64,000 bases of DNA from Kocuria palustris (lineage in GTDB: Bacteria > Actinomycetota > Actinomycetes > Actinomycetales > Micrococcaceae), in contig NZ_JAFBCR010000001.1 in NCBI RefSeq assembly GCF_016907795.1, positions 1,054,001 to 1,118,000 of the forward strand, written 5' to 3'. The translations under genes were made by a program, and so were the position numbers. The number at the start of each line of letters is the position of its first letter. The first letter of the stretch is position 1. Positions 41,133 through 50,594 of this stretch are shown piece after piece. The notes below the pieces were generated by a model that saw only the letters and a list, made by a program, of their open reading frames with translations, searched no databases and had not been told where the DNA came from.

Positions 41133-41162
41133 TTGTGAGTTTCTCAGAATTATCGCTACACT
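41133..41162 (+). promoter_or_regulatory. fur promoter, leaderless
   Basis: TTGTGA (41133-41138), 18 bases, TACACT (41157-41162), then exactly 7 bases to the ATG, so the predicted +1 is the A of the start codon. The spacer is AT-rich (TTTCTCAGAATTATC) and holds GAGTTTCTC, a likely place for Fur autoregulation. Confidence 0.6.
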
Positions 41163-41169
41163 CGGGACC

Positions 41170-41709
41170 ATGAGGACATCAGCACTCGAGACGGAGACCC
41201 ACGGGTACCCGCCGCACGAGGGCCGCGTCGTGACCAGCGAGGACTGGAGCGCACAGCTGCGAGCCCAGGGGCGCCGGGTCACCCGTCAGCGCCTGGCCGT
41301 CCTGGCCGCAGTCCAGGACCACCCCCACAGCTCGGCCGAGCAGATCGCCGAGCTCGTGCGGGAGCAGCTGCCCAGCATCAGCACTCAGTCGGTGTACGTC
41401 GTGCTGACGGACCTGACGAGCCTGGAGATGCTGCGCAAGTTCGAGCCCCCGGGCCGACCCGCCCTCTACGAGACCCGCACCGGCGACAACCACCATCACG
41501 CCTACTGCGTGCGCTGCGGGCAGGTGGAGGACGTCGACTGCGCGGTCGGCGCCGCGCCGTGCCTGAGCCCCTCGGATGACCTCGGCATGCAGCTGCTCTC
41601 CGCCGACGTCCTCTACCGCGGCATCTGCCGCAGCTGTCGTGCGGCCGAGGCCGCCGCAGCAGGGGAAGCCGCCCCACAGACCCCCGGAGCGGTCGCTGCT
41701 GCTGGCTGA
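41170..41709 (+). CDS. furA: Fur-family regulator (FurA/peroxide-type)
   Basis: 179 residues from ATG 41170. Winged helix ([20 protein letters not shown] ... [14 protein letters not shown]), the metal-binding HHHAYC segment, and two structural CxxC pairs (CVRCG and CRSC). The position 82 bp before catalase on the same strand mirrors furA-katG of mycobacteria, where FurA senses peroxide and represses both genes. The C-terminal 20 residues are an Ala-rich extra. Confidence 0.9.
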   Translation: MRTSALETETHGYPPHEGRVVTSEDWSAQLRAQGRRVTRQRLAVLAAVQDHPHSSAEQIAELVREQLPSISTQSVYVVLTDLTSLEMLRKFEPPGRPALYETRTGDNHHHAYCVRCGQVEDVDCAVGAAPCLSPSDDLGMQLLSADVLYRGICRSCRAAEAAAAGEAAPQTPGAVAAAG

Positions 41710-41791
41710 CCCGGGCCGTCGCAGGGGCGGCGCGTCAAGCGCGGCGCCCGGATCGACGACCATCGCAAGATCACCTCACAGGAGGAACACC

Positions 41792-43312
41792 GTGGCCGAG
41801 AAGAACATCTACGAAGACGGACTGCGCCCCACCGGCGAGTTCACGACCGATCAGCTGGGCAAGCCCGTCCAGTCGGACGCCCACTCGCTGACGAGCGGCG
41901 GCCCCGACGGCGTCATCGCCCTGCACGACACCTACGTCGTGGAGAAGCTGGCGGCCTTCGACCGCGAGCGCGTCCCCGAGCGCGTGGTGCACGCCAAGGG
42001 CGGCGGCGCCTTCGGCGAGCTCGAGATCACCGAGGACGTCTCGGAGTACACCCGTGCGGCGGTCTTCCAGAAGGGCACCAAGACGCCCATGCTGGCCCGC
42101 TTCTCCACGGTCGCCGGCGAGCAGGGCTCGCCCGATACCTGGCGCGATCCCCGCGGCTTCGCGCTGAAGTTCTACACCACCGAGGGCAACCTCGACATCG
42201 TGGGCAACAACACCCCGATCTTCTTCATCCGCGACGGCATCAAGTTCCCGGACTTCATCCACTCGCAGAAGCGCCTCCCCGGCTCGGGCCTGCGCGACAA
42301 CACCATGCAGTGGGACTTCTGGACCCAGTCCCCGGAGTCGGCCCACCAGGTCACCTACCTCATGGGCTCGCGCGGCATCCCCAAGAACTGGCGCCACATG
42401 AACGGCTACGGCTCGCACACCTACCAGTGGGTCAATGAGGCCGGCGAGCGCTTCTGGGTGAAGTACCACTTCATCTCCGAGCAGGGCGTCGAGGGGCTCA
42501 CCGGCGAGGAGGCCGCGCACATCGCCGGCCAGGACGCCGACGCCCACCGCCGCGACCTCTACGACTCCATCGAGAAGGGCGACTTCCCGGCCTGGTCGGT
42601 CGAGGTGCAGATCATGCCCTACGAGGACGGCAAGACCTACAAGGTCAACCCGTTCGACGTCACCAAGACGATCTCGCACAAGGACTACCCGCGGAAGAAG
42701 ATCGGCCGGTTCGTGCTGAACCAGAACCCGCTGAACTACTTCGCCCAGATCGAGCAGGCGGCCTTCTCCCCGGGCAACACCGTGCCCGGCCACGAGATCT
42801 CCCCGGACAAGATGCTCATGACCCGCGTGTTCTCCTACCCGGACACGCACCGTCACCGTATCGGGGCGAACTTCGCGGAGCTGCCGGTGAACTACCCGCA
42901 CTACGCCGAGAACAACTCGTACTCGCACGACGGCCCCATGCGCTACACCTTCAAGGCCCCGACCCAGCCGGTCTACGCGCCCAACACCGCCGGCGGCCCC
43001 GTCGCCGGCCAGGGCGTCAAGCCGGCCGACGAGATGCGCTGGGAGACGGACGGCGAGATGGTGCGCGCCGCCGCGACCCTGCGCGCCGAGGACGACGACT
43101 TCTCGCAGCCCGGCAAGCTGTACTCGGAGGTCATGGACGCCGAGGAGCAGCAGGTCCTGGTGGACAACATCGCCGGGCACGTGGGCGACGTCCAGGACGA
43201 GACGATCAAGGAGCGCGCCTTCCAGTACTGGGAGAACGTGCACCCCGAGCTGGGCAAGCGCGTGCGCGAGGCGGAGGCCGCCAACCGCGGCGCCGACGCC
43301 AAGTACGTGTGA
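41792..43312 (+). CDS. katA: monofunctional heme catalase
   Basis: Dismutates hydrogen peroxide. 506 residues from GTG 41792 behind AGGAGG. The distal His is in [12 protein letters not shown], the distal Asn in [14 protein letters not shown], and the proximal heme Tyr in [14 protein letters not shown]. The length fits the small-subunit clade 3 enzymes. Probably controlled by the Fur protein upstream. Confidence 0.96.
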   Translation: MAEKNIYEDGLRPTGEFTTDQLGKPVQSDAHSLTSGGPDGVIALHDTYVVEKLAAFDRERVPERVVHAKGGGAFGELEITEDVSEYTRAAVFQKGTKTPMLARFSTVAGEQGSPDTWRDPRGFALKFYTTEGNLDIVGNNTPIFFIRDGIKFPDFIHSQKRLPGSGLRDNTMQWDFWTQSPESAHQVTYLMGSRGIPKNWRHMNGYGSHTYQWVNEAGERFWVKYHFISEQGVEGLTGEEAAHIAGQDADAHRRDLYDSIEKGDFPAWSVEVQIMPYEDGKTYKVNPFDVTKTISHKDYPRKKIGRFVLNQNPLNYFAQIEQAAFSPGNTVPGHEISPDKMLMTRVFSYPDTHRHRIGANFAELPVNYPHYAENNSYSHDGPMRYTFKAPTQPVYAPNTAGGPVAGQGVKPADEMRWETDGEMVRAAATLRAEDDDFSQPGKLYSEVMDAEEQQVLVDNIAGHVGDVQDETIKERAFQYWENVHPELGKRVREAEAANRGADAKYV

Positions 43313-43354
43313 TCCGCTGATCCGCCTCCGGCCGCTGGGCGGCCGATGAGCGAC

Positions 43355-43386
43355 AGGCCCCCTCGACCATCCGGTCGAGGGGGCCT
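43355..43386. terminator. bidirectional hairpin terminator
   Basis: A 14-bp perfect stem (43355-43368 with 43373-43386) with a 4-base loop between the convergent katA and SseB-like genes. Confidence 0.8.
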
Positions 43387-43467
43387 GCTTCCATCCCGCT
43401 GCGCTGCGGCCACGAGCTCCAGCGCAGCAGGACGGATTCCGCGCGGAGGCGCCGCCCGGGCGCGCCC

Positions 43468-44970
43468 TCAGCGGATGTCAGGCGAGAACGGCTGGCTGCC
43501 CGGTATGGCGCCCGGGTCCTCCGACTCGGCTTCGAAGTCCTCGTCGTCCGCCTCCGCCGCGCGGCGCTGCTGGTCCTCGGACTCCTCGAGCGAGGCCAGC
43601 AGGCGGAAGATCTCGTCCATCTCGAACACGGCCATGGGCGCCCTGGCGTTGAGCCGGATGCGCCGCGCCCCCGAGTCCAGGGCCATGCGCAGGACATCGC
43701 GTCCGGAGGCCGCACGGGACTCGAGGCTGCGGTCCAGGGCCGCGACCTCGGCCACGGAGGTGAAGACGTAGAGCGTGTCCGCGGTGCCGTCGTCGTTCGA
43801 GGCGAAGACCGGCGGCGGGACGGAGCCGTCCTGCGGGGGCTCGGTGGCCACGAGCAGCCTGGACTCGCGCCCGACCATGCCGCCGAGGATCTGCGGGATG
43901 CTGCCGGAGACCAGACCGCCCTTGACGACGTCGTTGTGCGGCGAGGACAGGGCCCACTGGATCTGCCGACGCGGGATGCGGCAGGAGGCCTTCCCCGGAT
44001 CGACCACCAGGTGGTCGTACTGCTCGTCCTGCATCAGGATCTGCAGCGGCACGAGCGTCGGCTGGCGCAGCAGCGTGGGCTCGCCGGCCTCCTGGCCCGA
44101 GAACCGCCGGAAGGCCTCCCGGGCCTCCTCCTCCGAGGTGAACACTGCCAGACCCACCGCGCCGTCCTGATCGCGCAGGCTCTGCAGCCGGATCGTCGAC
44201 TCGGGACCGGGCTGGGCTCCCTCCGCATCGGGCACCAGGTCGGAGCCGCTGGCATCGAGCACCACGGTCCCCTGCATGGCCTGGCGGAGGACCTCGATCA
44301 TCCCCTCCTCCGAAGGGGCGGCGGCGAAGCCGAGCACGGCTTCGCGCAGCAGCGGATTGACGGTGGACCCGTCCACCGCGGAGGCGACGTCCTCCGGGGC
44401 CAGCACGGGGATGCTCACGTCCGCCTGCGCGGCCATCTCGGCCAGCCACGACGGGACCCGGTCCTCCGTGCGCGGGAAGCGCTCGAGGTGCGCGAGGGCG
44501 TCCTCGAGCCCGTACGGGCCCTCCTCCCCGAGGACCTCCGGGCGCTCGTCGTAGACGTGGTGGGCCGTGAAGCGGTGCTCGGGCTCCGGCCAGCCCTCGG
44601 CGATCACGATCACGCTGGTCGCGAACCAGGTGCCGCGTCCGGGACGGTAGCTCAGCGACTGCAGCCGCTCGATGCTGCGCAGCACGGGGCTCGCCGCATT
44701 GAGGGGGCCCACCGTGCCGGGCAGGACCCGGCCGTCGCGCTCCTCCGAGATCCGCAGCCACACGCGCCCGTCCTGCGGCTTGAGATCGAGGATCATCCGC
44801 TGCCAGCCGGGCCGGGCGTTGACGACGCTGAGCACCCACTGCCCGATCGTGCGCAGCTGCTGCTGCAGCAGCTCGGCGGTCTGGGCGTCGGTGCGCTGCT
44901 CGGCGCTGTGGCTGCCCGGACGGCGGCCGGAGGGCTCGGGAACGGGGGCGGGGGCGGGATCCTGAGTCAT
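43468..44970 (-). CDS. SseB-domain protein, large
   Basis: 500 residues. The N-terminal part (about 35-160) resembles small immunity/YezG-like domains (VLSVVNARPGW ... VWLRISEERDG). The middle (about 215-330) and the end (about 385-470) each look like SseB-type domains: LAVFTSEEEAREAFRR with VVDPG, then LYVFTSVAEVAALDR. The C-terminus is acidic and disordered. Function not known. It is divergent from the next gene across 63 bp; both starts appear leaderless. Confidence 0.75.
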   Translation of the reverse strand: MTQDPAPAPVPEPSGRRPGSHSAEQRTDAQTAELLQQQLRTIGQWVLSVVNARPGWQRMILDLKPQDGRVWLRISEERDGRVLPGTVGPLNAASPVLRSIERLQSLSYRPGRGTWFATSVIVIAEGWPEPEHRFTAHHVYDERPEVLGEEGPYGLEDALAHLERFPRTEDRVPSWLAEMAAQADVSIPVLAPEDVASAVDGSTVNPLLREAVLGFAAAPSEEGMIEVLRQAMQGTVVLDASGSDLVPDAEGAQPGPESTIRLQSLRDQDGAVGLAVFTSEEEAREAFRRFSGQEAGEPTLLRQPTLVPLQILMQDEQYDHLVVDPGKASCRIPRRQIQWALSSPHNDVVKGGLVSGSIPQILGGMVGRESRLLVATEPPQDGSVPPPVFASNDDGTADTLYVFTSVAEVAALDRSLESRAASGRDVLRMALDSGARRIRLNARAPMAVFEMDEIFRLLASLEESEDQQRRAAEADDEDFEAESEDPGAIPGSQPFSPDIR

Positions 44971-44976
44971 GGCTCA

Positions 44977-44982
44977 ACCCTA
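44977..44982 (-). promoter_or_regulatory. -10 box of the SseB-like gene
   Basis: TAGGGT on the minus strand, 6 bases before the ATG. No convincing -35. Confidence 0.4.
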
Positions 44983-45020
44983 TCCAGGTCCTGCCACCGC
45001 CCGGGCGCGCTCTGCCTTGC

Positions 45021-45026
45021 TAGCCT
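45021..45026 (+). promoter_or_regulatory. -10 box of the 45-kb gene
   Basis: TAGCCT, 7 bases before the ATG at 45034, facing the divergent -10 at 44977-44982. Confidence 0.4.
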
Positions 45027-45033
45027 GGGGCCC

Positions 45034-46476
45034 ATGACGACATCACTGCAGCAGCTGATCGACGATTCGGTCTTCATCTCGACCGAGCACCAGGCCCGCC
45101 TGGCCGAACTGAGCCAGGGCGTCGAGTGGGACGTCGACTTCTCGGCAGCCTCGTTCACCCTGCAGTCCGACCCGCCGGTCACGCTGCGCCCCCACCTGCT
45201 GGGCACCGACTCCACCAGCCGCGGCTCGTGGATCTGGGCCTGGCAGGAGCTCGGGCACTTCCCTCCGGAGGTCGTCGCCGCCTCGGTGCAGGCCCGCCAG
45301 GCCGGCTCGCGCAGCGATGTCGAGGAGCTGATCGCCGATGAGATCCCCCGCGAGGACGGGCTGGCTCGTCGCCTCGCCCTGGCCGCGAAGTCCGTCACGG
45401 GGATCTGGGCCCACTACCCCGCCGGCGTGGGAGGCCAGGTCACCGCGTGGCTGCTGCTCGAGGGCCCCGAGCTCGAGCTGCCCGCGCTGGACGTCGAGAC
45501 CATGATGCGCGTGATCGCCGAGGCGCTGCAGACCGGCACCGCCGAGGACCACTGCCGCGCAGTGGACTCCTACATCCGCCTGCGCGGCGCTCACATCGAC
45601 TGGGACGGCGAGACCACCTGCGTCATCACGACCCGCTCCGGCGCCCAGCGGCTGTGGTTCGAGGACCGGAAGATCGATGCCGCCGAGTCCGCCGATCCCC
45701 TGGTCGGGGAGCAGGAGCTCAGCGTCCTCGAGGAGGAGGCCGTCTCCCGCCGTGAGGCCCTGCGCGCCGATCGCGACGATGCGCTGCGTCTGGCCGCTGC
45801 GGAGGCCGAGCGCGATCGCGCCGCCCGCCAGGCCGACGAGCAGGCTCGCCGGGAGGCCACCGCCGCCCAGGAGCGCGCCGAGCAGGAGCCGGCGGCTCCC
45901 GCCGCCGATGCCGAGCAGACCCCGCTTCCCGACCAGCTCTCCCGCGAGGAGCTCGAGGCCCCCGTGCCGGCCTCCGAGCAGCCCGAGATCCAGGACGACG
46001 AGCCCGCCTACGAGATCTCCCACGACGAGCCGGAGCAGCCGCGCGAGGACGAGCCGACCGTCACCTACGGCGGTGCTGCCGCCGAGGACGACCTCCCCTA
46101 CGACCAGGATCCGCGCCGCGACGTGGCTCCCGGCGAGGTCACGACCTCCACGGTGCCCGTGGCCGAGACCCCGGACGTGGCCGAGACCCCGGACGAGGCG
46201 GAGACCTCGGACGAGGACTCCCACGACGACGAGCGCTCTTCCGAGGAGGCTGCGGCCGCCTCTGCCGAGCAGGACCGTCCGGAGGCTCGGGAGGCCGAGA
46301 CCGTCGAGCGCGTCGATGCCGAGGACCTGCGCCGCCAGGACTCCGAGCGCACCGTCGCCCCGGTCGAGGACCCTCAGGACGCCACCGTCGACGACGAGGC
46401 CGCCGAGCGGACCCGCCCGGCCGAGGACGACCAGCCGCGCAAGAAGGGCTTCCTGAGCCGCTTCTTCGGACGGTGA
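45034..46476 (+). CDS. DUF6882-like protein with long acidic tail
   Basis: 480 residues. The N-terminal 210 residues form a folded domain (WDVDFSAASFTLQSD, RGSWIWAWQELGHFPPEV, LWFEDRKI) that I would place near DUF6882. Residues 215-290 are a charged, coiled-coil-like helix (EAVSRREALRADRDDALRL ...). About 180 residues of Glu/Asp/Pro/Ala-rich sequence follow, ending in KKGFLSRFFGR, a basic, aromatic amphipathic end. Its stop overlaps the RarD gene (GTGA). Function unknown; family call tentative. Confidence 0.7.
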   Translation: MTTSLQQLIDDSVFISTEHQARLAELSQGVEWDVDFSAASFTLQSDPPVTLRPHLLGTDSTSRGSWIWAWQELGHFPPEVVAASVQARQAGSRSDVEELIADEIPREDGLARRLALAAKSVTGIWAHYPAGVGGQVTAWLLLEGPELELPALDVETMMRVIAEALQTGTAEDHCRAVDSYIRLRGAHIDWDGETTCVITTRSGAQRLWFEDRKIDAAESADPLVGEQELSVLEEEAVSRREALRADRDDALRLAAAEAERDRAARQADEQARREATAAQERAEQEPAAPAADAEQTPLPDQLSREELEAPVPASEQPEIQDDEPAYEISHDEPEQPREDEPTVTYGGAAAEDDLPYDQDPRRDVAPGEVTTSTVPVAETPDVAETPDEAETSDEDSHDDERSSEEAAAASAEQDRPEAREAETVERVDAEDLRRQDSERTVAPVEDPQDATVDDEAAERTRPAEDDQPRKKGFLSRFFGR

Positions 46477-47468
46477 GTCTGACGCCGGACCCGGTCCCGA
46501 CCTCCGGTCCGGCCCCGGAGGTCGTCGACGTCCGCCATGTGCGCAGCCCCCGCGCGGGGCTGGCACAGGGCATCGCCGCCTACACCTTCTGGGGCGTGCT
46601 CCCGCTGTACTTCGTGGCGCTGGCGCCTGCCGGCCCCTGGGAGATCGTCTCCATGCGCATCGGGTTCGCGCTGGTGCTGTGCATGATCATGCTCGGGGTC
46701 TTCCGGCAGTTCGGCCGCTTCGCGGCGGCGCTGGCCCAGCCGCGAGTGCTCGGCCTCCTCGCGCTGGCCGCCGTGCTCGTGGGGATGAACTGGACGCTCT
46801 ACACGATCGCCACGACCTCCGGGCACACGCTCGAGGCTTCGCTGGGGTACTTCATCAACCCCCTGGTCTCGATCCTGCTGGGCGTCCTGGTGCTGCGTGA
46901 GCGGCTGCGGCCCCTCCAGTGGGGCGCCCTGATCCTGGGGGCGACTGCTGTGCTGGTCATGTCGGTCTTCTACGGCCAGGTCCCCTGGATGTCGCTCGGG
47001 CTGGCCTTCACCTTCGGCTTCTACGGGCTCGTGAAGTCCATGGTCGGCAGCAGCTGGCCCGCCCTGGTGACCCTGTCGGTCGAGACGCTCGTGCTGCTGA
47101 TCCCGTCCTCGATCATCGTGGGGCTGCTGATCAGCCGCGATGCGCTGGTCTTCGGCACCGCCGGCCCGGCCAACACGGCCCTCATGATCGGCACGGGCGT
47201 GATCACCGTGGGCCCGCTGCTGCTGTTCGGGCTCGCGGCCTCCAACCTCCCGCTGTCCGCAGTGGGCATGCTGCAGTACATCGCCCCGATCCTGCAGTTC
47301 ATCGTGGCGGTGGTCATCCTGCACGAGGCCATGCCGCCGGAGCGCTGGGCCGGGTTCTTCGTCGTCTGGGCCGCCGTCGTGCTGATGATCGCCGACGCGG
47401 TCCTCGCCGGGCGTCGCCGCCGCCGCGACCGCGCAGCCGAGCCCATCGAGGCGCGCCCCCTCAGCTGA
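46473..47468 (+). CDS. rarD: RarD/EamA-family permease
   Basis: 331 residues from GTG 46473, coupled to the preceding gene by GTGA. Ten hydrophobic helices in two EamA halves; GIAAYTFWGVLPLYF near the start and MLQYIAPILQFIVAV near the end are typical of RarD proteins. Substrate unknown. The N-terminal 25 residues are a polar extra. Confidence 0.9.
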   Translation: MSLTPDPVPTSGPAPEVVDVRHVRSPRAGLAQGIAAYTFWGVLPLYFVALAPAGPWEIVSMRIGFALVLCMIMLGVFRQFGRFAAALAQPRVLGLLALAAVLVGMNWTLYTIATTSGHTLEASLGYFINPLVSILLGVLVLRERLRPLQWGALILGATAVLVMSVFYGQVPWMSLGLAFTFGFYGLVKSMVGSSWPALVTLSVETLVLLIPSSIIVGLLISRDALVFGTAGPANTALMIGTGVITVGPLLLFGLAASNLPLSAVGMLQYIAPILQFIVAVVILHEAMPPERWAGFFVVWAAVVLMIADAVLAGRRRRRDRAAEPIEARPLS

Positions 47469-47527
47469 GCCGGCCACCGCGCGGAGCACGGCCTCGGGAC
47501 AGAGACGACGAGTCGCGCCCGAGCACG

Positions 47528-47573
47528 AGGCCCCTGCCTCCGGCTGCCCGTCAGGCAGCGGAGGCAGGGGCCT
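47528..47573. terminator. bidirectional hairpin terminator
   Basis: A long stem (47528-47548 with 47554-47573, one bulged G) and a 5-base loop between convergent rarD and metS. Only the bulge breaks about 20 pairs. Confidence 0.8.
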
Positions 47574-47612
47574 CTGCGGTTCGCCGGAGCCCGCACAGAG
47601 CGGTTGCCGGTC

Positions 47613-47723
47613 TCAGTCGTCCTGCTCCTCCGGGGAGTTGCGCAGGTGCAGCAGCGAGGCGAGCAGGCCGCCCCAGACCGTCACCATGGCGACGATCATC
47701 ATGATCACGGCGGTGGTGCTCAT
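47613..47723 (-). CDS. metS: methionine/alanine importer small subunit
   Basis: 36 residues, too short for most gene callers. ATG 47723 overlaps the transporter stop (ATGA). One hydrophobic helix (MSTTAVIMMIVAMVTVWGG) and an acidic C-terminus (NSPEEQDD) match MetS of Corynebacterium glutamicum, which MetP needs for uptake. It makes the substrate call for the large subunit firmer. Confidence 0.85.
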   Translation of the reverse strand: MSTTAVIMMIVAMVTVWGGLLASLLHLRNSPEEQDD

Positions 47724-49414
47724 CGGACGTTCTCCTCGTTCTCAGCGGGAATCTCGGTGCGGGCGCCGGGCTCGGAGCCCTGTTCCCAGGGGCTACGGGG
47801 GCCGTCCTGCAGCGGGGAGTGCCCGGAGGTCCCGAGCAGGCGCCGATCCAGCACGGAGTCCAGGATGGCCGGGGCCGGGGACTGCTGGGAGGCGCGCGAG
47901 CGCTCGGACCAGGGGATGCGGGTCATCAGCCAGGACAGCACCGGCAGCGCCAGCGCCATGCCCCAGCCGAACACGCCGACATACCAGCTCGGGTATCCCC
48001 CGTAGCCCTCGGACAGGGTCACGGACAGCTGGCCGATCAGGGAGTAGCCCAGCACGACGACGCCCAGGCCGCCGACCAGCAGCATCCAGGTGCGCCCGAG
48101 CTTGAAGGTGGACACCGAGTTGAGGTGATCGCGCAGCACCGGCAGTGCCGTCAGCCCGGCGGTGAGCAGCACGACCGCCACCAGGGCCACGAGCATGATG
48201 CCGTAGTTGTTCACGAAGGCGTCGGCGACGTCCAGCAGGCTCAGGCCCGTGGTCGTGGGCAACAGCGCAAGGGAGACGATCGCCAGCGGGACGGTGACCA
48301 CCAGGACGGCCGGCACGCGGGTCAGGCCCAGCTTGTCCTGGAAGCCCGCGATGATGACCTCCACGATCGAGATCAGCGAGGTGAACCCGGCGAAGGTCAG
48401 GGCCCCGAAGAACAGGACGCCGATCAGGGTGCCGGCGGGCGCCTCCGAGATGATCGTGGGGAAGGCGATGAAGGCCAGGCCGATGCCGTTGGTCGCGACG
48501 TCGCCGACGGCGACTCCGGACGCGCTGGCCATGAAGCCCAGGGCGGCGAAGACGCCGATGCCCGCGAGGATCTCGAAGCTCGAGTTCGCGAAGCCGACCA
48601 CCAGCGCGGAGCTGGTGAGATCGGTCTTGGGCTTGAGGTAGGAGGCGTAGGTGACCATGATCCCGAAGCCCACGGACAGCGAGAAGAAGATCTGGCCGTA
48701 GGCGGCCATCCACACCGACGGGTTGGACAGCGCCGACCAGTCCGGGGTGAACAGGGCGTCCAGGCCCATGCCCGCCCCGTCCAGGGTCAGGGAGATGACC
48801 ACCATGACGACGAACATCACGATCAGCAGCGGCAGGAAGATCACGTTGAAGCGGCCGATGCCCTTCTGCACGCCCAGCGACATCACGACGATCAGCACGC
48901 CCCACACGAGGATCATGCCGATGAGCACCTGGGGCACGAAGTCGAAGCTCGGGGCGACGGTCTCGGCGACCTGGAGGTACTGGCCCATCAGGAAGCCCTC
49001 GGGGTCATCGCCCCAGGCCTTGGTGAAGGAGAAGATCGTGTAGGACCCTGCCCAGGCCAGGATCGCGGCGTAGTACACGGCGATGACGCAGCAGATGGCC
49101 AGCTGCCACCAGCCCAGGACCTCCGCCTTGGGGTGCAGGCGGCGGAAGGCCAGCGGGGCGGAGGCGCGGAAGCGGTGTCCCACGGCGTAGTCCAGCATGA
49201 GCAGCGGCAGGCCGGCCGAGAGCAGCGCGACCAGGTACGGGATCATGAAGGCGCCGCTGCCGTTGTCGTAGGCGATGTACGGGAAGCGCCAGATGTTGCC
49301 CAGGCCGATGGCGGAGCCCATGGCGGCCAGGATGAAGACGGTGCGGCTGGAGAAGGCTTCGCGCTCGTGCGAGGAGCGGACCTCCGTGGTCGCGGAAGCG
49401 TTGGGTGAGGACAC
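47720..49414 (-). CDS. metP: sodium-dependent methionine/alanine transporter (NSS family)
   Basis: 564 residues from GTG 49414. Eleven to twelve helices; the sodium/substrate sites are in GSAIGLGNIWRFPYIAYDNG near the start and SVGFGIMVTYASYLK in helix 6. The neurotransmitter:sodium symporter fold plus a coupled metS gene identifies it as MetP. The cytoplasmic C-terminus (about 60 residues) is polar. A TATAAA (49514-49519, minus) is a possible -10 upstream; no SAM or T-box riboswitch could be recognised in the leader. Confidence 0.9.
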   Translation of the reverse strand: MSSPNASATTEVRSSHEREAFSSRTVFILAAMGSAIGLGNIWRFPYIAYDNGSGAFMIPYLVALLSAGLPLLMLDYAVGHRFRASAPLAFRRLHPKAEVLGWWQLAICCVIAVYYAAILAWAGSYTIFSFTKAWGDDPEGFLMGQYLQVAETVAPSFDFVPQVLIGMILVWGVLIVVMSLGVQKGIGRFNVIFLPLLIVMFVVMVVISLTLDGAGMGLDALFTPDWSALSNPSVWMAAYGQIFFSLSVGFGIMVTYASYLKPKTDLTSSALVVGFANSSFEILAGIGVFAALGFMASASGVAVGDVATNGIGLAFIAFPTIISEAPAGTLIGVLFFGALTFAGFTSLISIVEVIIAGFQDKLGLTRVPAVLVVTVPLAIVSLALLPTTTGLSLLDVADAFVNNYGIMLVALVAVVLLTAGLTALPVLRDHLNSVSTFKLGRTWMLLVGGLGVVVLGYSLIGQLSVTLSEGYGGYPSWYVGVFGWGMALALPVLSWLMTRIPWSERSRASQQSPAPAILDSVLDRRLLGTSGHSPLQDGPRSPWEQGSEPGARTEIPAENEENVR

Positions 49415-49527
49415 GTTCCACCTCGAGAAATCAGGGCTCGACGGCGCGTGTGCGTCCCGCCGCCTCGGTCATCGAGGTCATGCCCCGGGAATCGGGATCA
49501 TTTCAGCGGTGCATTTATACCGCATTC

Positions 49528-50583
49528 TCAGGAACGGCGGTGAACCATGTCACGCCCGAAGGCCTCCAGCGCCGAGCGAGCGGCCGAGGCGGGCAGCGGC
49601 TCCAGGGCCCGCAGGGCGTCGTCGACCCACTCCTGCGCGACGGCCCACGACCGCTCGACGGCCTCGTGCCCGCAGATCGCCTCGACGGCGGCGGCCAGGG
49701 CGTCGTCGCTGGTCAGATCTGCGTCCACGAGGTCGAGGACGCGCGCCGCGGAGGCATCGCCGTCCTCTGCCATGCGCCGCAGCATGAGCACCGGCAGGGT
49801 GAGCACGCCCTCGCGCAGGTCCGTGCCGGTGGTCTTGCCGGTGACCTCCGAGGGCGAGGTGATGTCGATGATGTCGTCGGCCAGCTGGAAGGCCACGCCG
49901 ATGCGCTCGCCATAGGTCTCCATGGCGGCGCGCACGTGCTCGTCCGCACCGGAGAGGCCTGCGCCGTAGATCCCGCACGCGGCGATCAGCGAGCCGGTCT
50001 TGCCCGCCAGCACCTCGAGGTAGTGCTCGAGGGCATCCGTGCCCTCCGGGACGCCGGAGGTCTCCTTGAGCTGGCCCTCGACCAGTCGGGCGAAGGCGTT
50101 GGCCTGGACCTTGAAGGAGTCCCCGGGCAGCTCGGCCACCAGGGACGAGGCGCGGGCGAAGATGAGATCGCCGGTCAGGATCGCGACCGAGTTGCCCCAC
50201 ACCGTGTGCGCGGCCTCGACTCCGCGGCGGACGGGGGCGGAGTCCATGACGTCGTCGTGGTACAGCGAGGCCAGGTGGGTCAGCTCGACGACCACAGCGG
50301 CGTCGACGACGTCGTCGTTGATGCCCCCGCCCACCTGGGCGCTGAGCAGCGTCAGCAGCGGGCGCACCCGCTTGCCGCCTGCCTGCAGCAGGTGCGAGGA
50401 CGTCACCTGGATCAGCGGATCCGTGCTGCGCACGCACTCGGCCAGTCGGTCCTCGATCGCCGAGAGGCCTTCGAGCAGCTGCGGTCCCAGCACCTCGTCC
50501 TGAGCGACGGCGGCGAAGCTCGGGGGCAGGATGCCCGACAGCGAGTCGTCGGGGCGCGCGGGGGCCTGGGAGGAGTCAGTCAC
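49528..50583 (-). CDS. polyprenyl diphosphate synthase (menaquinone side chain)
   Basis: 351 residues from GTG 50583. First Asp-rich motif DDVMD (110-114) and second DDIID (236-240), with GGKRVRP and KTGSLI between. Long-chain trans-prenyl synthases of this type make the hepta- to nonaprenyl tail for menaquinone. It lies 11 bp after the reductase gene, completing a menG-reductase-synthase operon. Chain length cannot be read with certainty. Confidence 0.93.
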   Translation of the reverse strand: MTDSSQAPARPDDSLSGILPPSFAAVAQDEVLGPQLLEGLSAIEDRLAECVRSTDPLIQVTSSHLLQAGGKRVRPLLTLLSAQVGGGINDDVVDAAVVVELTHLASLYHDDVMDSAPVRRGVEAAHTVWGNSVAILTGDLIFARASSLVAELPGDSFKVQANAFARLVEGQLKETSGVPEGTDALEHYLEVLAGKTGSLIAACGIYGAGLSGADEHVRAAMETYGERIGVAFQLADDIIDITSPSEVTGKTTGTDLREGVLTLPVLMLRRMAEDGDASAARVLDLVDADLTSDDALAAAVEAICGHEAVERSWAVAQEWVDDALRALEPLPASAARSALEAFGRDMVHRRS

Positions 50584-50594
50584 GATCGGACACT

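Noticed and set aside
13704-47573. The intergenic hairpins as a REP-like mobile repeat family
   Set aside because: Their sequences are unrelated to each other, and each fits a terminator position.
49415-49527. A riboswitch (SAM or T-box) in the metPS leader
   Set aside because: The leader is short, and no conserved core or stacked stems of those classes could be found by eye.
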